A stretch of 64,000 nt of DNA from Lycium barbarum (Eukaryota; Streptophyta; Magnoliopsida; Solanales; Solanaceae), in assembly GCF_019175385.1 (NCBI RefSeq), contig NC_083339.1, positions 26,317,637 through 26,381,636 of the forward strand. The letters run 5' to 3'. Shown piece after piece: positions 11,993 to 24,083 of this stretch. The number at the start of each line of letters is the position of its first letter. The first letter of the stretch is position 1. Below the pieces are notes generated by a model. It made no database searches and was not told where the DNA came from. It saw nothing but the letters and a program-made list of their open reading frames with translations. A program made the translations under genes and the position numbers.

Positions 11993-12756
11993 CTTTGCAT
12001 TGCATAGCATATTATTACATTCATTCCACATCATCGCATGGCACATTATTTATTGATCCGTGGTTGTTGATATACTGAGTTGTTGTTGTTGTTATAAGGG
12101 TTTAATTAATGAATTGACATACTTGTGGATTAGAGGCTTCACTAGGCTTATGACTTGAGTTGTTGAGATTTATTACGCCAATCTTTATGGTGAGACTATC
12201 CTGATTATTGTTTTTGTGTGTTTTTGTTGACTGCTTATCTGCTCTATCTATTAATTTATGCCTATGTATATGCGTGAACTAATAGTTGTCAGCCTATGAT
12301 ATATACGAGTACGTGTGTTTGTACTAATGCTGAACTTTTCTTTAAGTGCAGAGTACGTCGCAGGTTCTAGTTCCTGTCCTCGGTAGTGATCCCGATGCTT
12401 GCAGCTAGAGTTTCTAGGGTGAGCCATTTCCCATATTCGCAGCCCGGAGGCTCTTCTACATATATACATGTCCTTTATTTTCCGAGATAGTATTTATTAG
12501 ACTTGATTTATATTTCCTATTCAGACTTTGTATTTATTTAGTAGTGGCTCTTGTACTAGTTCCAGACTAGATTTTGGGGTATTTATGTTCTAGTACTTCC
12601 GCAGCGTTTAGTTATATATATTGAGACGGTTAGCATATTATCATCTAATTTTCTCTTGATGAATGTTAATTAAAATAAGTTACTTTAGGGGAAGGGTTCG
12701 CCCTCCGGGGGGTTAGTGTGGCTGACCTCACGAACCACGAGTTGGATGTGGAAATT

Positions 12757-12770
12757 TATTATCAGAGCCC
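12757..12770 (+). promoter_or_regulatory. Primer-binding site of element C
   Basis: TATTATCAGAGCCC, a decayed TGGTATCAGAGCC (tRNA-Met type), directly after the LTR end. Confidence 0.7.
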
Positions 12771-12940
12771 TAGGTTAGCGATCATACAAGTACAAGAGCA
12801 ATTTCTAGTAGAGTCTTGTGGATCGGTACGATAAGCTTCGCATTATCTGAGAGAGGCTATACGAAATTTAGGAAACTTTCATTCCTTTCGTGCTACTTTA
12901 TTCAATATGGTATCAAGATGATTCAAATTGGAATCAGAAT
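12771..12940 (+). mobile_element. Element C leader, left part
   Basis: Untranslated leader between PBS and gag. It contains a TAGTAGAGTCTTGTGGATCG segment that loosely parallels the leader of element E (CAGCAGAGTCTTG, 17424-17436). It is interrupted by solo LTR D and resumes at 15399, some 20 bases before the gag ATG. Confidence 0.65.
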
Positions 12941-13653
12941 TTTCACGACCCAAACCGATGAGCCGTGACGAGTGCCTGATCTCTAGTGACCAAAAACCCC
13001 TATACTCGTATCTGGATAATACTAAAATAATAAGGGCCCATAAGTAACTCAAACTGAACTAATACTGACTCATGAAAGGAGGACATCATGAACTCTGTAT
13101 AATCTGTATATATATAAGCTAGAAAGAACAATGCAAGCCGACTAGGCCGCTACATATGTTGTACACAAAAGAATAGGAGCGGACAAGGCTACATCACATG
13201 CCAACTATCTACAACTATCTACAGACCTCTACTGGAGTATAAAGCTGTAGAAAAGGACGGGACAGGGCCCCGTCTAACCCATATGCATATCTACATCTCA
13301 TAACTAATATACCAAAATGAACTGTAGCTCCGGATCAAGTGGAGCGCACCGACTATAGCTGAGGAGAAATCCTACTGAGCTGGATCGCCTCTCTTTCTAC
13401 CTGAACCTATGGGCATGAACGCAACCCCATGAATAATAGGGGAGTCAGTACGGATAATGTACCGAGTATGTACGGCACAAGAACATCAAGTACATAAGAA
13501 TCATGAGAGACATCTGAAACATAAAAGCAAATCTCAATATCTAAATGCATCTGTGGCTGAACATCTGGGAACATCTGTATAACTCTGTATAACATGAAAG
13601 TGCCTTTGCGGCGTATGACATGCATAGGTCATAATATAACTGTTAGTCCTGTG

Positions 13654-13766
13654 GAATGTACAGCCCGATCCAAATCCCATATGTTAGTGCTGAGGAACGT
13701 ATGACCGATCCATATATCATATAATAAAGCCGAGGAACGTACGGGCAGATCCATATATCATCATCA
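13654..13766 (-). repeat. 41-bp tandem units in LTR D
   Basis: Three units begin with GAATGTA / GAACGTA at 13654, 13695 and 13735. Each holds a CCGATCCA-like segment and an ATAT-rich end. A run of ATC triplets follows. LTR H has the same word type in the other orientation at 27276-27395. Confidence 0.75.
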
Positions 13767-14167
13767 TCATCATTGTGCACCAGCTGATCAGGTGGTAATG
13801 CGTATATAACGCCTATCCCTTTCTCTATACCCCATATGCATATAATATACGCGTATATAATGCCTTCTGGCCATAGGTCAATGTGCATATTTATAAATGA
13901 ATGCAATGCATACATAAATTGAATACATAGGACCCTCGAAGTGATATAAGGTCGTAGTACCTCCGATATACATCTTTGAGCTAATATCATCAATATAAGA
14001 ACTTTCAAGACCCATGAACAGAAGGAACAATCATAAAAGGGGTACAGGAACATCAATGACTGAAGTACTCCTAGTGCTTCTAAGAATAGAGTAATATGGG
14101 AGCTCGTTTACTCGCTTGTTGTTTCATATCATAAGATCATGCTAGAAATGAAAGAAGGATAGCCTTA

Positions 14168-14173
14168 ACATAC
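14168..14173 (-). promoter_or_regulatory. Conserved AGGTATGT block in LTR D
   Basis: On the minus strand AGGTATGTTAAGGCTATCC; the donor-like GTATGT is at the given positions. The same block occurs in LTRs A, B, E, H and I. Confidence 0.5.
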
Positions 14174-14910
14174 CTTAACGTCTCTTTAATCACTTAACGT
14201 TCTCCTTCCAAGTTCGCAAAGTCTACATTCAAGAGGAATCACACTAAGGTTAGGTCTAGAAAACACCACTTAAGTTCCAACTACCGTAATTAACGAATTA
14301 ATGATATTTGGGCAGCATTTCCCCTATTTTATCGACTTCCACTATAGAATAAAATAGCTCCCAACCAACAATAACATTATCATCAATCCCATAATCGAAA
14401 GACTTCATTTAATACCCAAAACTCCTTTTCATAATCAACACACAACAACAATTTCAACACAACTCTATATACACTTGTATACCACACTTCCTCACCCTCA
14501 CTACCACCATTTATAACAAGATTATACTCAAAACATTCCAACAATTACAACTCAAGTTAATTTATTATTCAAAATATCATCAAACCCACATTTGAACCTC
14601 CTCTTTCAATTCTTTTCCTCAATCAAGTTGTTTAAAACCAAATATTCTCAGTAATACAAAGATAGACATGAAAAATAACCTTTTATCACTTAAGGACAAG
14701 CTTGGTATCAAATTATTCCATTAGGGTGAAATCCCCAACTTGAACACCAAAAGAATTCTTGATCTTAGCAAACCCTAGTGGGCTTTCTAGCACTTGAATC
14801 TCTTGATCTTCTTGGATTTGGCATAGATTAGCACATAGACTTGAGGAGAGGGTTTTGGAGAACTCTAGGGTCTGATATGTGGAAATAATGAAACCAAATG
14901 AGGAGAAATG

Positions 14911-14919
14911 AAATATATA
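14911..14919 (-). promoter_or_regulatory. TATA box of LTR D
   Basis: CTATATATTT on the minus strand, about 30 bases downstream of the palindromic 100-bp repeats. Confidence 0.5.
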
Positions 14920-14946
14920 GATCCACTTAAAATCCTGCGGACTTAC

Positions 14947-15200
14947 TTTGACGGACCGTCAAACATTCTGCGGTCCATCAAATGGACCGTAAAACAACCT
15001 AACAAGTCAAACCTCTCTGTGACCCTTTCACGATGGAGGCTCCACATTTGACAAGCCGTCAAATATTTTGCGGTCCGTCAAATGGACTGTCAAACATCCC
15101 AACTAACCAGACCTTTCTGTAATCGCTTTAAGGTGGAGCTTCACCATTTGATGGGTTGTCAAACATTCTGCGGTCGGTCAAATTGGGCGTCAGAAATGCC
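14947..15200 (-). repeat. Three 100-bp tandem repeats with CGGWCCG palindromes in LTR D
   Basis: Units start at 14950, 15050 and 15150, an exact 100-base period. Each begins with a GACGGACCGTC-type word, followed by TTCTGCGGTCCGTCAAAT-type sequence and a TGGAGSYTYCACCATTT end. The first contains the perfect odd palindrome TTTGACGGACCGTCAAA (14947-14963). The array lies just upstream of the LTR D TATA box. Confidence 0.85.
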
Positions 15201-15398
15201 CTTTCAGTTAAGCATTTTCCCATCAGATCTTTTTAACCTCTAATCCTTCCGATTCTCATTAAGCATACACTTAAGACTTCACTTACATACATAAGCATGC
15301 TTAGCATCTTTTGGCCACAAAGTAATCCCCGTCCAAGACTAGGACGACTAACATACGACATGTCTTTAACATACAAAACTACGGGGTGTAACAAGAAT

Positions 15399-15809
15399 TC
15401 TATTCATATTCTCTAATAGATGGTGAGGACACATGCGACATTTTCCAGAGATGATGTACCCATACCTGTTGTTAGGGTCAGGGCATGAGGTCACGGCCGA
15501 CCCAGAGGCCGTGGTAGAAGTAGAGGTCGTGGGCAGCAACGACACGAGGTAGAGCACCCGTGGTTGGTCGGGCTCGTGGTAGATCAGCATATCCTAAGCC
15601 GAAAGTAGACAAGGGTGAGTTTATAGAGCAGGAGCAGTCGGGACCAGCCCAGGCTCAGCAGGAGAGATGAGGGACAGAAGGAGAGATGAGTTCAATGACT
15701 TGGAGCACAGAGGGATGTCTGTACCTGAATATCAGTCCAAATTTCACTCTTTCGCCCGTTATGCTATTCATTTACTCCCCACCAAGGCACAGAGGGTGAG
15801 GAGGTTTGT
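15399..15809 (+). pseudogene. gag: Element C gag, N-terminal part (Tekay/Del-like), disrupted
   Basis: Gag would form the virus-like particle that packages element RNA. The ATG at 15420 starts MVRTHATFSRDDVP, then an Arg/Gly-rich stretch typical of this lineage's gag N-terminus. Codon 23 is TGA where CGA is likely, and the frame shifts near 15540. After a deletion, capsid sequence appears at 15672-15809 (EFNDLEHRGMSVPEYQSKFH and RVRRFV). The reading breaks at solo LTR F1 and continues at 28831. Identification rests on family recognition; the gene cannot be functional. Confidence 0.8.
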
Positions 15810-15836
15810 TGTCATGACCCATTTTACTAGTCCAAA
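15810..15836 (-). mobile_element. Solo LTR F1, segment 1 (terminus)
   Basis: TGTCATGACCC at 15810 mirrors TGTCACGGCC at the F terminus (29499). TTTGT at 15805-15809 recurs at 28831-28835 after the other end of F1. About 240 bp of F1 that would follow (compare 29525-29765) are missing at the junction with element E. Confidence 0.7.
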
Positions 15837-17364
15837 TTTATCGAAGATGATTATTCTTGTTTCTCTTCAATGTTGCGATGAACTTGAGCTTGAGAGAAGT
15901 TGAGTGAGGTGAAATTCTTCCATTATAAGGTATGTTCCCCATCTTATCTATATGATTGAGTTGGTTTAAAGGTTTAATAATTCTTGAAAAGGAAAAGAAT
16001 CAAAGTGGAGAAGTCACAAAGTATTGAATTGGAGATGATGACTATGGGATGAATTTGAAAGGAGATTTTGCATTAATTTGGGATTAAATTGAATATAATT
16101 CTTTGATTATGGTATTGTGGATATTGTTATGGATGGATGACAAATTTAAAAAAACATCATATGGGATGTTTTATGGAGTATATTGGTGTTGATGATAATG
16201 TTGTTGATATTAGTGTTGCTATTATTGTTGTTTTGTTGGTATTGTGATTTCGGGCTAGGGATATAAACAGGGGAGTTGCTGCCCGAATTTCGGCAGATTT
16301 TAAAAGCAATTAATTTGAGGGCTTAAGAAAAGCATATGACGATAAGCCTAATAATAGTATAAATTTTCATGAATGTATATTTACGAGCTTAGAAGGATGA
16401 GGGTTAAGTAGTGGGAAACTGAAAAGGTATGTAAGGCTAAACCCTTTCTTTCTAAAGGCATGTTTCCTTTCTTACGAACATATATATGTCTTTCATAACA
16501 TTCTTATTCCCAAAAGCTAGAAGTTCATGATTCTTATAGTTTCTTATGATGCTAAAGATAAGTATGTTCCTTGATGATAATGATGATGATAATGATTTCA
16601 TTCTTGGAGATTCCAAAGCTTATGGATTTGACGCTATTATGAGATTATTGAGCTTATTTCTTGATTTCCTTGATTTTATTCATTGTTGTTGATCTCACCT
16701 TATAATCATTGCTCCTTCAAGGTGAGATATAGCGATGATGATTGTTTAATAATATAATCGGAGGTTACCGACCTTACGTCACTCCGATAGAGTTGTAGCT
16801 TTTATTTGGGCTATCATGCATGCTTTAAGTGTGTATATATATATATATATATATGTATGTATGATTACACCGGGCCTAGTTGGCCGGGCAAACACCACTA
16901 CAGTGGGCGGCTTATGGATAATGATAATAACACTATTCCTATATGGCACGGGCAGTCACCACTAGTGGGCGGCGTGAGATAGATTACTCCGTAGGTGCTT
17001 TATCAGCGGATTCCCAGGAGCACTCCACTTACTTCGGAGCTGCAGCCTATTGGTATTGGTTTTCATGGTCTTTTTTTCTATGCAGAGGCTCGTAGACATG
17101 TGTGTACAGTTAGACGTTTCATAACCCTACCGGTTCATATCATTGTATTACATTTTAGTAGCCTTGTCGACTGGTGATGATAGATATAATCGTTGAAGAT
17201 TATTTAGAGATGTGTCGTTATGTTATGATATATGTCCTTACAGATTGTGATATCCATGAGCTATCTTTATAGTATACCCGGGAATGTTTAGGATATGTAT
17301 GTTTAGAGGTGCTCAGTATGTTAGCTTCGGGTGCCCGTCATGGCCCTCTAGTTGGGTCGTGACA
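15837..17364 (+). repeat. Element E 5' LTR, truncated
   Basis: Aligns with 21985-24666, ends in GGGTCGTGACA at 17364, and lacks the promoter end and a segment corresponding to about 23846-24285. It carries GTATGT donor-like sites at 15930-15935 and 16427-16432, the TTACGTCA block at 16774-16781 and a short TA tract at about 16834-16854. Confidence 0.85.
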
Positions 17365-17367
17365 AAA

Positions 17368-17380
17368 GCGGTATCAGAGC
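17368..17380 (+). promoter_or_regulatory. Primer-binding site of element E
   Basis: GCGGTATCAGAGC three bases after the LTR end; tRNA-Met type with one change. Confidence 0.8.
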
Positions 17381-17515
17381 AGTTCGTCCTAGGGTGTTTC
17401 TGCGAGCCGTGTCCAGCAGAGTCTTGTTTATGGGTGTGAAGCGCGCCACACTTATAAACAAAAGGCTGTAGGGTATTTAGGAATAATTGACCTTTCTTTC
17501 TCATCTTAGATCATG
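17381..17515 (+). other. Conserved PBS-proximal leader of element E
   Basis: Contains GCGCCACACTTATAAAC and later TCTTAGATCATGTCATAGAG. Comparable segments follow the PBS in A (CGTGCCACACTTATAAAC and CTCTAGATCGTGCCATGA) and B (GTGCACCACATTATACAGAC and CCAGATCGTGCCATAGAT). It could act in dimerisation or packaging; that is inference. Confidence 0.5.
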
Positions 17516-18161
17516 TCATAGAGCTAAATTATAAGATGTGATGTCCCTGATTCCAATCCTAAATGTTTGATTGTGGATGAGCAGTTGATTATACCGTTAT
17601 GAGGTAATTGATGAGAATTGAAGTTGTAACTCCGAAAGGTATGTTTCCTACTTTATTGATATTGATAGGCTTTGATATAAGAACTCGAGTTAGATGTTAC
17701 GAGTATTTGTGATTTCCCTAAGAGGCATTGGATGTGTTTTCTGGGCTGTGTGCAGGAATGAGGCAGTAAGAAGTATGGAGGAAACTCTGCCAAATTTTTT
17801 ACAAATTGAATTGTTTGAATGTATATGCTATAGAGAAAGAATGAAGGGAAAATGTGACAATCGGATGTTTGGTAAGTCATGATTGAATGAACTATTATGA
17901 GACACTTTCAAAGAGAAGTTTTAGAATGATTTTAATTTAAGGGAAGAACCCTGGAGGGGAAAAATGATTAGTAATTAAAGAAGTTGGAATAAGTCCATTT
18001 GAGATTTCAGAGAATTGAGATTTATTGAAGATACAGGGAAAGTTGACACTAAGAATTCAAATACAGTATTACGATTTGCACCTTGGTGAATAAGAGATAA
18101 TGAAGAGATATTGATAAGGGAAAGGAAGTTAACAAGTAGGGGAAAGTTTTACTCTGGAAGG

Positions 18162-18162
<1 letters not shown>

Positions 18163-18207
<45 letters not shown>
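18163..18207. repeat. TA microsatellite in element E interior
   Basis: About 22 TA units. Confidence 0.9.
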
Positions 18208-18210
<3 letters not shown>

Positions 18211-21200
18211 AGATCAGGATGGGTTGATGACAGGAAATCAGACTCATTTTATCGAACTTTCCTATATGATGTGGGTTTACATTGGGATTTAGAAGTCACC
18301 AGTCATTCGACTTCAAGGGGATTCTAAGTATTTGATAGTTGGTACTATTCTGAGAATCATTATGGCCAAGTTACTTCGGGTGTTAATGAAGACCTTGAAC
18401 TCAAGAATGAGAAATGCTTAGGTAAGTTGGATTGCAATTATGATTGTTTTCTGGATTGCTTATATAACTTCTAAATATGATGTTGCTTGGCTGGCGAAGG
18501 AAGTAGAGATTGTACCAACCTTAGAAGTATGTGGTGTATTTCTAGCTAATCCTTATAAGAAGTCTTTATCTCAAATTTTTTCGGACGGCTGTTGTGAAGA
18601 TTATTGACGATAGAGAGATTAGGTGCGATGTCGGTTAATGTGTAAGGAGAGAAGAGAATAGGTGTACAAGTGAAGATAAAATATCGCAAGGATCGATTCG
18701 GTTTCTACAGGAAAGTAAAGGATGTGTGGTTGATTATTTTAGACAAAGAGACAGGGTACAAGTATGAGTAAAGATTTTAAATTTATATCGCCAAGGTTTA
18801 CAATTGGGACGTAGGAAGGTATGTTAGGAAGACCTATAGATTTAGACATACAAAAAAAATATGAGAAACCAGAATAGCCTGAGGGAAATTAGGATCATAT
18901 GAGCTTTACAATTAGAATTCTCTTGCTAGCTGGGCAAAATGAGAGGGGAGATGTATTAGAGCCACAAATTCAGGACAAATCAAATGGCAACGGGATATCT
19001 CGCAAGAAAAGGTGTTGAAAAGCGATAAAAACATAAGTCACGAGTGGCTATATCGAGTATTATGTATACCCTTATGATTGATGTTACGACATGTTAAAAA
19101 TATTGATTGTGCCGTATGTCAAAATTGAGGTAGCAAGCACTACAGAAAGAATTAGGATTGGATTTTCTTGGGAATTAAAGTCAGATAGCGGTAACACGAT
19201 AAAATATGTAAGCACGAGCATTGGAAAAAAGAAGGTTATGATATTATGAAGGGGAGAGAAACTTGGACAAGGAAAACGTATACCCATTGAGGACCAGGTA
19301 ATATAATTGAGGAAAAGGTTAGGATGAAAGCAGGAAAGTAGACGATAGGATCAAATTTAAATAAATCAACGGGAGATAAAGTAGTGTTGTATGTGACAAA
19401 GGATGAACATAAGGACCCCGGAACCAACCTATACATCTTCATAACCAGAATCAAGAAGGTTGTAAATAATGGACAAAGGTGCATCCTTGAGAAGAAATAA
19501 ACAGGTCTTATGAGAGCAATGAGGAAATTTTAAGCTCTTGAGTTTTAACCAGGAAGACAGATGTGAACACATGATTGGTACACCTATTTAAGGGGAGAAA
19601 GTACCCCAAGAAGAGATTTTCAGCGTCAAAAGGGATTCACACTCATAACGAAACACTCCAAAGTTTCCTAACCTAAGAGTAAAGGATGACTAATGGAAAC
19701 AGGCATTTTACGAGTAAAAGAAAAAAAAAGGAACTATGAGGACTAAAGGAAGGAGGAGGTGTTAACGAAATGATTAAAGGGAATTATGTGGCCGCCGACA
19801 ACAAGAAGAAGGTTAATAAGTCAGTATGCTTTCCCAAAGGAAGACAAATTGAAATTATAAGACAATGGTTGTGTGAAAGATACGATCATGAAGAAAACCG
19901 AGAAAATTCGAGATATATATATATATATATATCTGTGTGTGTGTGTGTGTACATTTTGTAGTATCATAAAGGAAGATGAAGACTCGACGAAAGAAGAAAG
20001 GAAAGGGTGTACTTTGTGAGGATTTCATGACAAGAACAAATTCTGTTCTAAGATGAACTACAATATTCCTAAGCTCAAAGGAGGGAAATATATTAGATTG
20101 AAGGGGTCAAATTTCGAGATGAACCGATATGTCAAGAATGTGCTAAAGAAAAGTAAGAATGGATTAAATGCAGGTATATCATGAGACAAATATGGAAAGG
20201 AGAATAAGTTTCGCCAATGCGATGCGTTGTATTCTGGACTATGACTTGAATCACTTGCGCCGAATGTTTTTTATGTACATTCAGATATGCAATTAAGTAC
20301 TCCAAGGGGTAGCAGACGGAGTGACAAAGGCCGTATGTGACCAGGGATAAGTATAAGGGACAATCAGGATTACTAAAAATAACTTGTAGCATTAGAAGAG
20401 ATGTGAGCTTTAAAAGAGGAATATTTATAGGAAGTTCAATAATCTTTAAAGGAAAGGAAGATAGTGTGCCTATGGATAGCGAGACAGCAATACTGCCTCA
20501 GATTAGGGAGTACCTCGTGAGTCATGCAATTCCAAGCTGCTTGTTATATCAATCGTGAGAGTGTATGACATAGAACCATATAAACAATCGCCATGATGAA
20601 ATGGCTAACAGAATGGTGCAAGGACGACGATAAGGAGCCGAAGAAGAATGGAGGTTAGTTTAAGTCTCAATTAGTCACCGATATAAGAGAGCCAAGGACT
20701 TAAGGAGGGAAGCATACTAGTATTGAAAGGAAATTATGATTAAATAAGATTTTGTCTTAGTTCCATGTTCATGAGTTTAGTTTGTAATTATGTTAAAACT
20801 GAGGAGAGGAAATTGGAATAAAGGTTCAAATATGATTATGATAATATTGTAAAGAATTAAGGAGTCTGACCAAGAAATTAAAAGGAGATGATATGGTATG
20901 TATATAAGGTCGACTAGTACAAAATGGGATAACCTAAATAGCACCAAAGAAGCAAGCAAGGAAAGCTGCCATATCTGAACTAGAGAATTTGTCTACTAGT
21001 AGAGAAATAAGGAGCAAGGCCAAAGAGTACAACAATTAAGAGTGCTCACAGACCGACAGAGAGCCGTAGCAATTATGAGTGAAGACCATCTTAATGGCAA
21101 CAGGTCCCAGAACGATAGCTAGATATCAGTTGACCACTAGGTACATACATAAGAACATGAGGATATGGAACTAATGAATGAGTTCGACAAAGAATTGGAA

Positions 21201-21335
21201 GAATATGAAAGAAGATTGATGAACCCATAGTATAAGAGCATGGAGATCAGGAACTGAAGGAGGACAACCATTGCAAGAAATTAATGATAGAATCATAAGA
21301 TCGCAAGCTACAACATTCGAGGATGAATGTTTCTA

Positions 21336-21347
21336 AGGGGGGAAGAA
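21336..21347 (+). promoter_or_regulatory. Polypurine tract of element E
   Basis: AGGGGGGAAGAA directly before the TATTACACC start of the 3' LTR, the expected primer for plus-strand synthesis. Confidence 0.75.
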
Positions 21348-21785
21348 TATTACACCTCGAAAAAAAATTGCATCGTTTGCGTTGGAAGTAAACTAACGTA
21401 AGCTCGGAGAGGTCATGGAACACTTATAAGGTTAAGGAATACTCTTAAGAAGTGTTAAGAAAGTGTCTAAATGTTCCGGGATCAAGAAAATCGAAAGAAA
21501 TAAGTTTGTCAAAAATTTGGGAAATTTTGGCAAATTTTTTTGTCATATTTAGAAAGGTATATCTCCGGTTACATCAGGAGTTTTGAGGTGTTCCAAGAGA
21601 CTAAAATGAAATTCGTCGAGTCTAGTTTCCAACGCAACAAACCGTTCGACGATATGACATCGGAGTAGGGAGTTATGGGCATTTTAAAACAGACTGCCAG
21701 AAGCCGCGAATCTATGCGGAAATTCTAGAAACCTCTTAAAAGGTCCATTAAATTCGGCCCACTAGCCCAACCCGAATTGGGTTGC

Positions 21786-21795
21786 TATATAAATA
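21786..21795 (+). promoter_or_regulatory. TATA box of LTR E
   Basis: TATATAAATA, preceded at about 21710 by a short CCGCGAATCTATGCGG word. Confidence 0.55.
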
Positions 21796-22957
21796 TCCCT
21801 TTAAGTTATCTAAATCACCTAATTTCTCACCATTTCTTATCTCCACCCTTCTCTAGAGCCTTCCACATTTATCTCCCCATTATAAGAGAGTTATTGAGAA
21901 TTCTTGAAGGTTGTACAACATTCCCCAACCTTCCATACCATTGAAAGAAAAGATCAAATATCAAAACCTTAAAGATAATTTATGGAAGATGATTATTCTT
22001 GTTTCTCTTCAATGTTGTGATGAACTTGAGCTTGGGAGAAGTTGAGTAAGGTGAAATTCTTGCATTATAAGGTATGTTCCCCATCTTATCTATATGATTG
22101 AGTCGGTTTCAAGGTTTAATAACTCTTGAAAAGGAAAAGAATCAAAGTGGAGAAGTCACAAATTATTGAATCGAAGATGATGACTATGGGATGAATTTGA
22201 AAGGAGATTTTGGATTATTTAGGATTAAATTGAATATAATTCTTTGATTATGATATTGTGGATATTGTTATGGTTGGATGAGAAATTCGGAAAAACATCG
22301 TGTCGGATGTTTTATGGAGTATATTGGTGTTGATGATGATGTTGTTGATATTATTTTTGCTATTGTTGTTGTTTTGTTGGTATTGTGATTTCGGGCTAGG
22401 GATATAAATAGGGGAGTTGCTGCCTGAATTTTGGCAAATTTTAAAAGGAATTAATTTGAGGGCTTAAGACAAGCATATGACGATAAGCCTAATAATAGTA
22501 TAAATTTTCTTGAATGTAGATTTACGAGCTTGGAAGGATAAGCGTTAAGTAGTGGGAAACTGAAAAGGTATGTAAGGCTAAACCCTTTCTTTCTAAAGAT
22601 ATGATTCCTTTCTTGTGAACATATATATGTCTTCCATAACATTCTTATTCCCAAAAGCTAGAAATTCATGATTTTTAGAGTTTCTTATGACGCTAAAGAT
22701 AAGTATGTTCCATGATGATAATGATTCCATTCTTGGAGATTCCAAAGCTTATGGGTTTGACGCTATTATGAGATTATTGAGCTTATTTCATGATTTTCTT
22801 GATTTTATTCATCGTTGTTGATCTCACCTTATAATCATTGTTCCTTCAAGGTGAGGCATAGAGATGATGGTTGTTCAATAATATAATCCGAGGTTACCAA
22901 CCTTACGTCACTCCGATAGAGTTGCAGCTTTTATTTGGGATCTCATGCATGTTTTAC

Positions 22958-22958
<1 letters not shown>

Positions 22959-23000
<42 letters not shown>
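22959..23000. repeat. GT/AT compound microsatellite, copy 1
   Basis: GT run then AT run at the same place as the tracts at 16834-16854 and 23644-23715. Confidence 0.9.
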
Positions 23001-23008
<8 letters not shown>

Positions 23009-23643
23009 ATTACACCGGGCCTAGTTGGCCTAGTAGACACCACTACGGTGGGCGTAGTGGGAGGCTTATGGATAATGATAATAAGATCATGCCTATATGG
23101 AACGGGCAGTCACCACTAGTGGGCGGCGTAAGATAGATTACCCTGGACATGGGCTAATGATGATAACATCGTGCCTATATGGCCGGGCAGCATAACAACG
23201 TACCTATATGGTCGGGCAGTTTACTTACACACACACATATATATATATATATATACATATATATGTGTGTATATACATATATATGTCCTCCATAACATTC
23301 TTATTCCCAAAAGCTAGAAATTCATGATTCTTAGAGTTTCTTATGATGCTAAAGATAAGTATGTTCCATGATGATAATGAGTTCCATGATGATAATGATG
23401 ATGATAATGATTCCATTCTTGGAGATTCCAAAGCTTATGGGTTTGACGCTATTATGAGATTATTGAGCTTATTTCATGATTTCCTTGATTTTATTCATTG
23501 TTGTTGATCTCACCTTATAATCATTGTTCCTTCAAGGTGAGATATAGCGATGATGATTGTTCAATAATATAATCGGAGGTTACCGACCTTAAGTCATTCC
23601 GATAGAGTTGTAGCTTTTATTTGGGATCTCATGCATGCTTTAC

Positions 23644-23715
<72 letters not shown>
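23644..23715. repeat. GT/AT compound microsatellite, copy 2
   Basis: About eight GT units followed by about 27 TA units, the longest of the three equivalent tracts in element E. Confidence 0.9.
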
Positions 23716-23718
<3 letters not shown>

Positions 23719-23935
23719 TACACCGGGCCTAGTTGGTCTGGTAGACACCACTACGGTGGGCGTAGTGAGCGGCTTATGGATAATGATAATAACATCATGC
23801 CTATATGGCACGGGCAGTCACCACTAGTGGGCGGCGTAAGATAGATTACCACGGACACGGGCTAATGATGATAACACCATGCCTATATGGTCGGGCAGCA
23901 TAACAACGTACCTATATGGTCGGGCAGTTTACTTA

Positions 23936-24083
<148 letters not shown>

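Larger units (their letters stand above)
10379..12754 (+). repeat. Element C 5' LTR (Tekay/Del-like)
   Basis: Plus-strand LTR ending in a mutated GTTGGGTCGTGACA-type terminus at about 12754 and followed at once by a PBS. It contains words of the GCAGATGCGAG type at 10600-10740, a perfect GTAAGT donor-like site (10857-10862), a GA microsatellite and a 21-base G run. The segment around 11755-11930 aligns with the reverse complement of LTR F near 30470-30660, so C and F belong to one family. The left edge abuts LTR B and the true start is not certain. Confidence 0.7.
12936..15398 (-). mobile_element. Solo LTR D with 5-bp target-site duplication AGAAT
   Basis: The LTR proper is 12941-15393 (2453 bp), TGTTACACCCC...GGTCGTGAAA on the minus strand, with one mutated terminal base. 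AGAAT lies at 12936-12940 and again at 15394-15398. Removing one copy rejoins the element C leader. The solo form implies LTR-LTR recombination after insertion. Related to LTR H through its 41-bp unit array, and to A, B, E and I through shared LTR blocks. Confidence 0.9.
17516..21347 (+). mobile_element. Element E interior, remaining part
   Basis: Non-coding as far as I can read, purine-biased, with TA microsatellites at 18163-18207 and 19913-19931 (the latter followed by TG to about 19951). It ends with CATTCGAGGATGAATGTTTC, the tail signature of Tekay-type polyproteins, then AGGGGGGAAGAA as PPT. No RT or integrase motif was found in three frames. Confidence 0.6.
22621..23935 (+). repeat. 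Tandem duplication (about 656 bp, two copies) inside LTR E
   Basis: Copy 1 runs from about 22621 to 23276 and copy 2 from about 23277 to 23935; the shared anchor CATAACATTCTTATTCCC is at 22635 and 23291. The truncated 5' LTR of the same element has one copy. Copy 2 also has a small duplication around TTCCATGATGATAATG (23366-23400). Confidence 0.85.

Noticed and set aside
11704..12078. ORFs with poly-Gly or poly-Pro around 11.9 kb
   Set aside because: They are artefacts of the 21-base G tract in LTR C.
23099..23930. CCTATATGG as a CArG box (MADS-domain site)
   Set aside because: Only five A/T bases lie between CC and GG; the canonical site needs six.
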